Shown here piece by piece: positions 1 to 4,755 of a DNA stretch of 6,104 nucleotides (its first letter is position 1; each line of letters opens with the position of its first letter). The stretch is from positions 1 to 6,104 of the forward strand of contig JANLGZ010000046.1 of assembly GCA_024653905.1 (NCBI GenBank), given 5' to 3'. This stretch comes from an archaeon (lineage in GTDB: Archaea; Iainarchaeota; Iainarchaeia; Iainarchaeales; Iainarchaeaceae). Under the pieces are notes generated by a model. The model was not told the origin of the DNA. It was given only the letters and a program-made list of their open reading frames with translations, and did not search any database. Both the position numbers and the translations under genes were made by a program.

Positions 1-351
1 TTCTACTTCATCTCCGCTCTGCAAACCCTGAACGTCTTTTGGTTTGTCCAAGTCGAATGTTTCAAAGCTTTCAATATCCATTATTTGGATTTGAGCCCCC
101 ATTACAGCAACAACTTGAGCTGAACCTTTAAGAATAATTGGTACATCAACACTGGCATCTGTTGGTTTTAATAAATTCTTTTTTGTGTCTTTAAAAATTC
201 CCATTGCAGTAACTCTTACTTTGGCTGCTCCGTGCTTTCCTGGTTTGGATTTTTCCACGCTTTTAACCTGACAAGGTTCGTCCTCAATTAGAACGTAAGA
301 CCCTGGTTTTAGTCCGCCAGCATTTGTAAATTTTTTAGTTCCTTCTGCCAT
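1..351 (-). CDS. eif5A: Translation factor aIF5A (hypusine-containing), 3' end cut by window edge
   Basis: This is archaeal translation factor 5A, the homologue of eIF5A and EF-P, which binds the ribosomal E site and relieves stalled peptide-bond formation, notably at proline stretches. The minus strand reads open from an ATG at 351-349 to the left edge, giving 117 codons with no stop. The N-terminal SH3-like domain holds the loop S35-K-P-G-K-H-G41, in which K39 is the lysine expected to be converted to hypusine. The OB-fold domain begins around residue 72 (VPIILKG) and includes QIQIMDIESFETF. The family is usually about 130-135 residues, so roughly 15 residues lie outside the window. The start is supported by the typical family N-terminus (MAEGTKK...) and a TATA-like box about 30 bp upstream. 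It is transcribed divergently from the gene at 495. Identification is secure. Confidence 0.96.
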   Translation of the reverse strand, partial: MAEGTKKFTNAGGLKPGSYVLIEDEPCQVKSVEKSKPGKHGAAKVRVTAMGIFKDTKKNLLKPTDASVDVPIILKGSAQVVAVMGAQIQIMDIESFETFDLDKPKDVQGLQSGDEVE

Positions 352-380
352 TTTAACACTTAAAAGAAATAATTTGGTTC

Positions 381-390
381 AATTTAAATA
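381..390 (-). promoter_or_regulatory. TATA box for aIF5A
   Basis: On the minus strand this reads TATTTAAATT. Its centre lies about 26 bp upstream of the G residues of AGTG (360-357), which would place the transcription start just ahead of the ATG and give a leader of about 10 nt. The spacing fits archaeal TBP/TFB promoters. The core ATTTAAAT is palindromic and could bind TBP either way. Confidence 0.55.
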
Positions 391-453
391 GTTATCTCAA
401 TTTTAACCCAGATTTACTGCTTTGAATATTATTATTCTCTGAATACAGTAGTT

Positions 454-465
454 TTTTTAATTATA
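454..465 (+). promoter_or_regulatory. TATA-like box for the gene at 495
   Basis: The stretch TTTTTTAATTAT is centred about 25-27 bp upstream of the AGTGAT element at 483-488. This predicts a transcription start near 484-486 and a leader of roughly 10 nt. The exact box is uncertain because the whole region is T/A-rich. Confidence 0.4.
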
Positions 466-483
466 AGATTGTTCTTTATATTA

Positions 484-488
484 GTGAT
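484..488 (+). promoter_or_regulatory. GTGAT ribosome-binding element
   Basis: GTGAT lies 6 nt before the ATG at 495. It is complementary to AUCAC in the conserved 3' end of archaeal 16S rRNA (GGAUCACCUCC), so it can serve as a Shine-Dalgarno site displaced from the usual GGAGG core. The same element precedes minD. It overlaps the predicted transcription start, so an initiator role is an alternative. Confidence 0.45.
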
Positions 489-494
489 TTTAAG

Positions 495-989
495 ATGAAT
501 TTGCCGGTTGGAGAAATCATAAGTCAGGGAGTTAATTTCAATGAAGTTGACTCAAAAAGACTAGTTCAAAGTCTGTTCGAAAAAAACTTTTCAGGTTATC
601 TTATTGTGGCTGCTGAGGGTTATGATGGTTTGGAGGAGGGTATGCTTCTTTTCAAACAGGGTTCTTTGGTTGGCGCTTACTGTGAATATGACCTGCATGG
701 GATAACTATTTTCGGAGATGACTCTATAATACATGTTTTTAACTCTTTTGCGGCCTCCTTCGTTATAGGAGACCTTGTTTCTTTAAGCAATCAGCAGGTT
801 GATCTTGTAACGGCTTTCAATGATAAGGCTAAATTAGATTCCCCGATTAGTAAAGAGAATATTTCAAAGTTGGTTCCTAAAGTTTATTCGAAGGAACTTG
901 TCGAAAGTATTCTGAGTGCAGTGGTTCATGAAAAAGATAATAGAAAAGATGTTTTCAAAAAACTTGGTTTGAGTGGATTAGGCGATTAA
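495..989 (+). CDS. PATAN/DUF2226-like protein, probable signalling or scaffold role
   Basis: A 164-residue soluble protein with no signal peptide or membrane segment. Residues about 20-80 show the pattern FSGYL(I/V)...G-EEGMLLF-x-x-G-x-LVGAY followed by G-D-D-S. This resembles the archaeal DUF2226 and bacterial DUF4388/PATAN-type domains, where a conserved F-x-G strand pairs with a G-x-L-x-F/G-A hairpin. The match is from memory of the family pattern, not a search. Residues about 100-164 form predicted helices (QQVDLVTAFNDK, SKELVESILSAVV) and may be a separate helical tail. The ATG is preceded by GTGAT at a good distance. The next gene begins at the base after the stop codon, so the two are almost certainly cotranscribed and translationally coupled. 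PATAN-like proteins in other prokaryotes often neighbour Roadblock proteins, which fits here. The molecular function is unknown. Confidence 0.72.
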   Translation: MNLPVGEIISQGVNFNEVDSKRLVQSLFEKNFSGYLIVAAEGYDGLEEGMLLFKQGSLVGAYCEYDLHGITIFGDDSIIHVFNSFAASFVIGDLVSLSNQQVDLVTAFNDKAKLDSPISKENISKLVPKVYSKELVESILSAVVHEKDNRKDVFKKLGLSGLGD

Positions 990-1454
990 ATGTTTAAAAC
1001 AGCAAAAGATTTGGTGAAAAAATTCGCAATGAAAGTTCTTGATCTTGATGATACTGTTAAACCAACCAGTCACTTAAAACTTTTTGAGGATTATTTGGAT
1101 AAGTTTGAATTTGATACTAATACTCCTGATGTAATGAAATTTTTAGGTGTTTTGAAAAAGAAACATTTAGTTGATGATATTGTTGTGGCAACCCAAAATG
1201 GCAGTGCTGTTGTTTCAACTAATGGTAATTCTGTTACAAAGGCTGTTTCTGGAGCTGCAATGTTTAATTATATTCAGTCTGAGCATCCAAAAAGTGAATC
1301 CGTGATGATAAAATCCGATGGCCACTGGAACATGATTTTTCCTGATAAAGACAAGCTCTACATTGTAAAGGCTTCTTCAGATCTTTCTGTAATTGAATTA
1401 AGGTCCTTGGCAAAAGAGATTGATGTGTTTTTGGGCGCCAAGAACCTGAATTAG
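990..1454 (+). CDS. Probable Roadblock/LC7-like domain protein
   Basis: A 154-residue protein directly abutting the preceding gene (TAA then ATG, no gap). Residues 1-17 form a possible amphipathic basic helix (MFKTAKDLVKKFAMKVL). Residues about 26-58 are helical. Residues about 60-149 follow the Roadblock order: a strand pair around DDIVVATQNGSAVVST, a central helix (KAVSGAAMFNYIQS), strands VMIKSDGHWNMIFP and KLYIVKAS, and a final helix (IELRSLAKEIDVFL). Roadblock proteins dimerise and act as regulators or scaffolds for small GTPases (MglB with MglA) or in the Ragulator-like group. No GTPase gene is seen in the window. The assignment rests on pattern and context, so a divergent Roadblock fold is likely but unproved. 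The upstream Shine-Dalgarno is weak (GGCGAT, 3 nt before the ATG), pointing to coupled translation. A T-rich stretch after the stop likely ends the transcript. Confidence 0.68.
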   Translation: MFKTAKDLVKKFAMKVLDLDDTVKPTSHLKLFEDYLDKFEFDTNTPDVMKFLGVLKKKHLVDDIVVATQNGSAVVSTNGNSVTKAVSGAAMFNYIQSEHPKSESVMIKSDGHWNMIFPDKDKLYIVKASSDLSVIELRSLAKEIDVFLGAKNLN

Positions 1455-1455
1455 T

Positions 1456-1485
1456 TGTTTATTTGGTCTTTTATTTGGTTTTTTC
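1456..1485 (+). terminator. T-rich archaeal terminator with a direct repeat
   Basis: Immediately after the stop codon the strand is very T-rich and ends in a run of six Ts (1479-1484). The 10-mer TTTATTTGGT occurs twice (1458-1467 and 1470-1479). There is no hairpin. Archaeal RNA polymerase commonly terminates at U-tracts, and the position between two genes with a promoter just after it supports this role. Confidence 0.5.
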
Positions 1486-1493
1486 GGGGGAAG

Positions 1494-1509
1494 ATTTTTA
1501 ATTCATAAG
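1494..1509 (+). promoter_or_regulatory. TATA-like promoter for minD operon
   Basis: ATTTTTAATTCATAAG follows a purine-rich stretch (GGGGGAAG, 1486-1493) that could be the TFB recognition element. The centre lies about 30 bp before the AGTGAT element (1531-1536), placing a start in the 1525-1532 range and giving a 10-17 nt leader. The exact box cannot be resolved by eye. Confidence 0.45.
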
Positions 1510-1531
1510 CTACTTCTATCTATAAATTCTA

Positions 1532-1536
1532 GTGAT
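1532..1536 (+). promoter_or_regulatory. GTGAT ribosome-binding element of minD
   Basis: GTGAT sits 5 nt before the minD ATG, inside the string TAGTGATTTTTAATG, which is nearly identical to the string before the ATG at 495. It can pair with AUCAC near the 3' end of 16S rRNA. Confidence 0.45.
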
Positions 1537-1541
1537 TTTTA

Positions 1542-2387
1542 ATGGGACGAGTAATAGCTTTAATTTCAGGAAAAGGCGGAGTAGGAAAAACTACTATTAC
1601 AGCTAATTTAGGAATAGCTCTAGCAAAGCGAAATCTTAATGTTTGTTTGATAGATGCAGATATTGCAATGGCAAATCTTTCACTTTTATTGAATATGCAG
1701 AATTCTCCAATAACTCTTCATGATGTTCTTTTAGGGGAAGCAAATATTCAGGATGCGATTTATGATGGTCCTGCAGGAGTAAAGTTTATTCCCTCAGGTT
1801 TAAGCCTTGAAAATTACCGAAGGGTTGATTCTGAAAGATTGCAAAGTGTTGTTGATTCAATAAAAAACCAGTTTGATTTTGTTCTGCTTGATTGTGCTGC
1901 TGGAATAGAAAAAAATGTCATGGCTGCCATTTCAGCTTCTGATGAAATTCTTCTTATTACAATGCCTTCAAGTCCAAGCATTGCGGATGTATTAAAAGCA
2001 AAAATAACTTCACAAAGATTAGGTGCTAAAGTTATCGGTGTTATACTTAATTTTGTTCGCGGAGAAAAAGGAGAAATAAACAAAGATGATGTAATGAAAA
2101 TGCTTGAATTACCTGTGCTTTCTACTGTTCCGTTTGATGATGAAATTAGAAAAAGTTTCATGCAGGAAAAAGTAATGCCTATAATGATTAGAGTTCCTGG
2201 AACTCCTGCGGGCATAGCAATTCAAAAAGCAGCTGCAAAAATTTCAGGTTTATCAATTAAAATTGAAGAAAGCGAGAAAAAAGGATTCTTGGGCAGATTT
2301 TTTAATAGGTTGTTTTCAATATTCAAAAGGAAACCAAAATCAACTGCACAAGAACAGTTGGAAAAATCTAAAGGGGTAAAAAAATGA
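1542..2387 (+). CDS. minD: MinD/ParA-family ATPase with C-terminal membrane-targeting helix
   Basis: A 281-residue P-loop ATPase of the MinD/ParA (SIMIBI) class, which dimerises on ATP binding and positions partners on membranes or chromosomes. Residues 10-18 are the deviant Walker A motif GKGGVGKTT with signature K11 and catalytic-loop K16. Switch I is D38-A-D40 and Walker B is DFVLLD ending at D117. The region around 165-180 (VILNFVRGEKGEI) and MIRVPGTPAGIAI near 216 are typical of archaeal MinD. Residues 246-263 (KKGFLGRFFNRLFSIFKR) form a strongly basic amphipathic helix matching the membrane-targeting role seen in bacterial MinD. An 18-residue charged tail follows (K264-K281). No MinC or MinE gene is present in the window. 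Archaeal MinD paralogues are known to place archaellum and chemotaxis complexes, but the cargo here cannot be told. The stop codon overlaps the LSm start. Confidence 0.93.
   Translation: MGRVIALISGKGGVGKTTITANLGIALAKRNLNVCLIDADIAMANLSLLLNMQNSPITLHDVLLGEANIQDAIYDGPAGVKFIPSGLSLENYRRVDSERLQSVVDSIKNQFDFVLLDCAAGIEKNVMAAISASDEILLITMPSSPSIADVLKAKITSQRLGAKVIGVILNFVRGEKGEINKDDVMKMLELPVLSTVPFDDEIRKSFMQEKVMPIMIRVPGTPAGIAIQKAAAKISGLSIKIEESEKKGFLGRFFNRLFSIFKRKPKSTAQEQLEKSKGVKK
2372..2376 (+). promoter_or_regulatory. Shine-Dalgarno AGGGG for the LSm gene
   Basis: AGGGG lies inside the last codons of minD, 7 nt before the overlapping ATG at 2384. It supports this start for the LSm gene over any internal one. 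Confidence 0.45.
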
Positions 2388-2605
2388 ACAACTCAAGACC
2401 ATTTGATCTTTTAAGCGATTCAATAGGAAAAGGCGTTTTAGTAGAACTGAAAGGAAACGTTTCATACAGAGGAACTCTGAAAGCTTTTGATGTCCACATG
2501 AACATTGTTTTAGAGGATGCTGAAAAACTTGAAAACGGAGAATCCAAAACCAAGTTTGGCAAGCTCATTCTGCGAGGCGATAATGTGCTCTTAATTTCTC
2601 CTTAA
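2384..2605 (+). CDS. Archaeal Sm-like protein (SmAP/LSm)
   Basis: A 73-residue Sm-like protein, the full length of an archaeal SmAP1. These proteins form heptameric (sometimes hexameric) rings that bind U-rich single-stranded RNA and associate with tRNA precursors and small RNAs. The short N-terminal helix begins RPFDLL (residues 5-10). The Sm1 motif covers about 18-46, with V-x-L-K-G, Y-R-G-T-L and the RNA-pocket residues D36, H38, M39 and N40. The Sm2 motif is L63-R-G-D-N67 followed by VLLISP at the C-terminus; R64 and G65-D66 complete the uridine pocket. All key residues are intact. The ATG overlaps the minD stop in an ATGA arrangement, so it is cotranscribed with minD. In many archaea this gene is followed by the L37e ribosomal protein gene, but here an unrelated ORF follows. 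Confidence 0.96.
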   Translation: MNNSRPFDLLSDSIGKGVLVELKGNVSYRGTLKAFDVHMNIVLEDAEKLENGESKTKFGKLILRGDNVLLISP

Positions 2606-2610
2606 TTTTT

Positions 2611-2964
2611 ATGATTGGACCTCGTAATAGAAAAAAACACAATATTTTTCCATCAAACAAATCTAATCGTCCCCCGGAAAAATTTTTAGAACAGTTCACT
2701 GAACTTGAAAACCATCCGATTATCAGCCGCCCTCTGATTGAATTAGTTAGTGTTTCAATGAACCTTTCAATGAATGTGCGGGGTTATCCTGTCGATCAAA
2801 GACACAAAGTTGTTTTAGATTCTGTTACTTCAGGAATATTATTTTCACAGTTAACTAAAGTAAATTCGTTAATAAGAGCAGTAAATAATAAAAACCAAGG
2901 GGAAAAACAACTAAAAGAAATAACTCCTGAAGAGTTGTTTTCGCTAATTGTTAGTCGAGTATAA
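2611..2964 (+). CDS. Hypothetical protein, 117 residues, unrecognised
   Basis: I do not recognise this protein. It begins with a basic, probably disordered stretch (R5-N-R-K-K9, further K/R/P-rich to about residue 25). It continues with predicted helices: PEKFLEQFTEL, then PLIELVSVSMNLSMNV, RHKVVLDSVTSGILFSQLTKVNSLIRAV, and a final short ITPEELFSLIVSRV helix. There are no cysteines, so it is not a zinc-ribbon protein such as L37e. No signal peptide or clear membrane span is seen. The ATG is 5 nt after the LSm stop with no Shine-Dalgarno, implying coupled translation in the minD-LSm transcript. Reality of the gene is supported by its position, by a long open frame in AT-rich DNA, and by the terminator-like hairpin that follows its stop. 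Confidence 0.75.
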   Translation: MIGPRNRKKHNIFPSNKSNRPPEKFLEQFTELENHPIISRPLIELVSVSMNLSMNVRGYPVDQRHKVVLDSVTSGILFSQLTKVNSLIRAVNNKNQGEKQLKEITPEELFSLIVSRV

Positions 2965-2986
2965 GGTATACAAGAAAACCAATTTT

Positions 2987-3015
2987 TTATAATTCAAGGG
3001 AATTATAATATTTTT
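2987..3015 (+). terminator. AT-rich hairpin followed by a T-tract
   Basis: TTATAATTC (2987-2995) and GAATTATAA (3000-3008) are a perfect 9-bp inverted repeat with a 4-base loop AAGG. It is preceded by TTTTTT (2983-2988, overlapping the first arm) and followed by TATTTTT (3009-3015). This can end the minD-LSm transcript. The right arm also overlaps the likely TATA box of the tRNA gene, so it may serve both roles. Confidence 0.5.
3003..3010 (+). promoter_or_regulatory. Candidate TATA box of tRNA-Ala
   Basis: TTATAATA is centred about 32 bp before the first tRNA base and follows a purine-rich stretch (AAGGGAA), which would give a leader of about 6 nt. A second candidate, TTTATAAA at 3018-3025, lies too close (about 17 bp) for a standard start upstream of the mature 5' end. 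Confidence 0.4.
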
Positions 3016-3038
3016 CCTTTATAAACTAATAATTAAAA

Positions 3039-3110
3039 GGGCCCTTGGTCCAGTGGTAGGATGCATCCCTGGCAGGGATGAGACCGCGGGTTCGATCCCC
3101 GCAGGGTCCA
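3039..3110 (+). tRNA. tRNA-Ala (anticodon GGC)
   Basis: A complete cloverleaf can be folded by eye. The acceptor stem is GGGCCCT with AGGGTCC and discriminator A (3110), and it includes G3-U70, the identity element for alanine. The D-arm is GTCC/GGAT with loop AGTGGTA. The anticodon stem is CATCC/GGATG with loop CTGGCAG, giving anticodon GGC at 3071-3073, which reads GCC and GCU. The T-arm is GCGGG/CCCGC with loop TTCGATC. There is no intron, and CCA is not encoded (the next bases are ATA), so it must be added by the CCA-adding enzyme. Much higher GC than the surroundings also marks the gene. Confidence 0.96.
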
Positions 3111-3141
3111 ATATATAAGCCGTTTATACTCTAAACCCTCA

Positions 3142-3151
3142 TTTTTATATA
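3142..3151 (+). promoter_or_regulatory. TATA-like box for the coiled-coil gene
   Basis: TTTTTATATA lies in the gap between the tRNA and the ATG at 3194 and predicts a start near 3174 with a leader of about 20 nt. Its T-run could also end the tRNA transcript. The sequence GTGGTTTG just before the ATG resembles the start-proximal element of other genes here. Confidence 0.4.
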
Positions 3152-3193
3152 ATAGAAATACCCAATTAATAATTCAAATATACGTGGTTTGTA

Positions 3194-4720
3194 ATGGATA
3201 AGGAAAAAATTCTCAAAGATTCAGTAAGGAAATTATTAGGCCTAAATATAAGTGACAAGGAAATAATTGAAAATCTGAAAAGTGTCGGGGTTACAAGTGA
3301 GCAGGCGGCGAGAATTCTTCAGGAAACCAAGAACGAGCCAAGTGAAAAATTTGTAAAATCAGATTTTTCTGAAACAAAAAATTCCGATTCAGATTCTTCT
3401 GATATTTACAGTAGAGTTTATGATAATCTTGACGATGATGATTTGAAAGCACCTTTGATTTCAAAACCGATTAAAAATCCGCAGTATGCTGCTCTTAGTG
3501 GTAGTGCGGACATTTCAGAGTTGTGGGAAAAAGGAATCATGGCTACAGTTGATTCAAAGCTTGGGGAAATGGAAAAAATTCAAAAAGAATTAGATGAGGT
3601 TCTTGATAAAAAAATAAAGGACAAGATTGCAATTGAGGCAAAAAAATTTGAAGTAGTTCTTAATTCACAGAGAGAATTAAACAACGCCAAGATTGATGCG
3701 CACCTTGATGAAAAATCCAATGAAATAAAAAAAGTCATTGAGTCAAGAGCCAAACACATGGAAGATTTGAATATAAAAGTTCAGGCGCAGATTTCAAAAA
3801 TACAGGGTGAAAAAAAATTCAATGCAGAACTGCTTAACAGCATTGATGAAAAAATAACTGGGTTGGATTCAATTAAAAGTCAGATGATTTCTGATACTAA
3901 TACTGCAATAATGGAAACAGAATCCAAGTTTAACGAATTCATGGAAGGATCAATCAAGAAAAGGGATGATATTGAAGCAAGAGTAAACAGAACATTGCAA
4001 TTAGAATCAAAAATAACTGAAGGGTTATTGGAAGATGCAAAACAAAAAATTGATAACCTTAAACTGGAAAAACAGGAAGAATTAACAACAAGAATCCAAA
4101 ATGAACTGGCTGAGTTTGAAGAAATGGCTGCAAAGGTTGATCCTCAGGGAATTACTGAAAGGCTTGTGAAAATGAAGGAACTTGAAGGTCATTTAATCAG
4201 CAGGCAGAAAGAAATAGATTTGCAGGTTGATGCGAGATTTACTGATTATAATAAGGAATTAATTGCGTTTAAGAAGGAAGTGAAAAGTATAGAGGATTCT
4301 AATTTGAACGAATTGAAAAAACAGTATATTGCTAATGTTGATGATTTATTTGCAAAGAATCTTATTCAGTGGGATAAAAAACTAAAATCTAAAGCAAAAG
4401 AAATTGATGATTTGAAAGACCAGATTGATCTTGAAAAATTCAATGCAACAATGGAATCTTTAGAATTATTTAAACAACAATTTCTTAATACGGTTAATAA
4501 AAGCATTCAGGATTATAACAAATCAAAAAGAGAATTGGCGCAAAGTATTATTGATAGGGATAAATCGATCAGTGAATATCTGAAAAGAATAGATTCAAAA
4601 ATGCAGGAATTAAATGTTTTTGAGAAAAAGTTTGCTTCAGAAGTAGCGGGTTTGATTGATAAAATTCCTGAAGAGAAAGACTCTAAAAAAAACTCTTCTA
4701 AAAACCAGAAATCCAAATAG
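3194..4720 (+). CDS. Long coiled-coil protein with UBA-like N-terminal helices
   Basis: A 508-residue, highly charged, cytoplasmic protein that I do not recognise as a named family. Residues about 3-46 form a small helical unit (KILKDSVRKLLGLNISDKEIIENLKSVGVTSEQAARILQET) with the spacing of UBA-like three-helix domains. Residues 47-100 are an acidic, Ser/Asp-rich linker (SDSDSSD, DDDD) likely to be disordered. Residues about 104-120 (SADISELWEKGIMATVD) look like a short ordered segment. From about 120 to 490 the sequence is almost continuous helix rich in K, E, D and Q with heptad-like hydrophobic spacing and very few prolines, as in SMC/Rad50-like or filament coiled coils, but there is no ATPase head. 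The tail (493-508) is Lys/Ser-rich and basic. There is no membrane segment. A structural or scaffolding role is the natural guess. Similarity to SMC-like proteins in a search would reflect coiled-coil composition. Confidence 0.8.
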   Translation: MDKEKILKDSVRKLLGLNISDKEIIENLKSVGVTSEQAARILQETKNEPSEKFVKSDFSETKNSDSDSSDIYSRVYDNLDDDDLKAPLISKPIKNPQYAALSGSADISELWEKGIMATVDSKLGEMEKIQKELDEVLDKKIKDKIAIEAKKFEVVLNSQRELNNAKIDAHLDEKSNEIKKVIESRAKHMEDLNIKVQAQISKIQGEKKFNAELLNSIDEKITGLDSIKSQMISDTNTAIMETESKFNEFMEGSIKKRDDIEARVNRTLQLESKITEGLLEDAKQKIDNLKLEKQEELTTRIQNELAEFEEMAAKVDPQGITERLVKMKELEGHLISRQKEIDLQVDARFTDYNKELIAFKKEVKSIEDSNLNELKKQYIANVDDLFAKNLIQWDKKLKSKAKEIDDLKDQIDLEKFNATMESLELFKQQFLNTVNKSIQDYNKSKRELAQSIIDRDKSISEYLKRIDSKMQELNVFEKKFASEVAGLIDKIPEEKDSKKNSSKNQKSK

Positions 4721-4722
4721 AA

Positions 4723-4732
4723 GATTTAAAAT
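4723..4732 (+). promoter_or_regulatory. TATA box for pyruvate kinase
   Basis: GATTTAAAAT lies 3 bases after the preceding stop codon, with purines (AGAA) just upstream. Its centre is about 26-28 bp before the pyk ATG, so the predicted transcription start falls on or within 1-3 bases of the start codon. This implies a leaderless mRNA. Confidence 0.5.
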
Positions 4733-4755
4733 ACTGGAAAAACCACTATTTTTGC

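Larger units (their letters stand above)
352..494. promoter_or_regulatory. Divergent intergenic promoter region
   Basis: This 143-bp AT-rich gap is shared by the divergent aIF5A gene and the gene at 495. It holds a TATA-like box for each direction. Between them is a small inverted repeat, GAATA-N4-TATTC (424-437), which could be an operator but is short enough to arise by chance in such AT-rich DNA. No ORF or RNA gene is visible. Confidence 0.6.

Noticed and set aside
415..450. TACTG (415-419) and CAGTA (446-450) as operator half-sites in the divergent promoter region
   Set aside because: The match is only 5 bp with a 26-base spacer in AT-rich DNA, which is expected by chance.
1814..2215. 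Minus-strand ORF of 133 codons opposite minD
   Set aside because: It lies wholly within the strongly conserved minD frame, has no promoter or ribosome-binding site of its own, and its translation is low-complexity Ser/Ile/Phe as expected for an antisense shadow.
2368..2568. Minus-strand ORF opposite the LSm gene
   Set aside because: It is the antisense shadow of a clear Sm-like protein, with no recognisable domain.
3039..3110. tRNA-Gly reading of the tRNA gene
   Set aside because: With U33 at 3070 the anticodon is GGC, not GCC, and G3-U70 in the acceptor stem fits alanine.
3113..3127. TATAA-gccgt-TTATA inverted repeat after the tRNA as a terminator hairpin
   Set aside because: Five A-T pairs are too weak to call; the T-run near 3142-3146 is a better candidate for tRNA transcript ending.
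4513..4716. Minus-strand ORF opposite the end of the coiled-coil gene
   Set aside because: Its Phe/Leu/Ser-rich product mirrors the Lys/Glu-rich coiled coil on the other strand and has no independent signals.
3194..4720. SMC or Rad50 homologue
   Set aside because: There is no Walker A or B motif, no ABC signature and no hinge; the resemblance is only coiled-coil composition.
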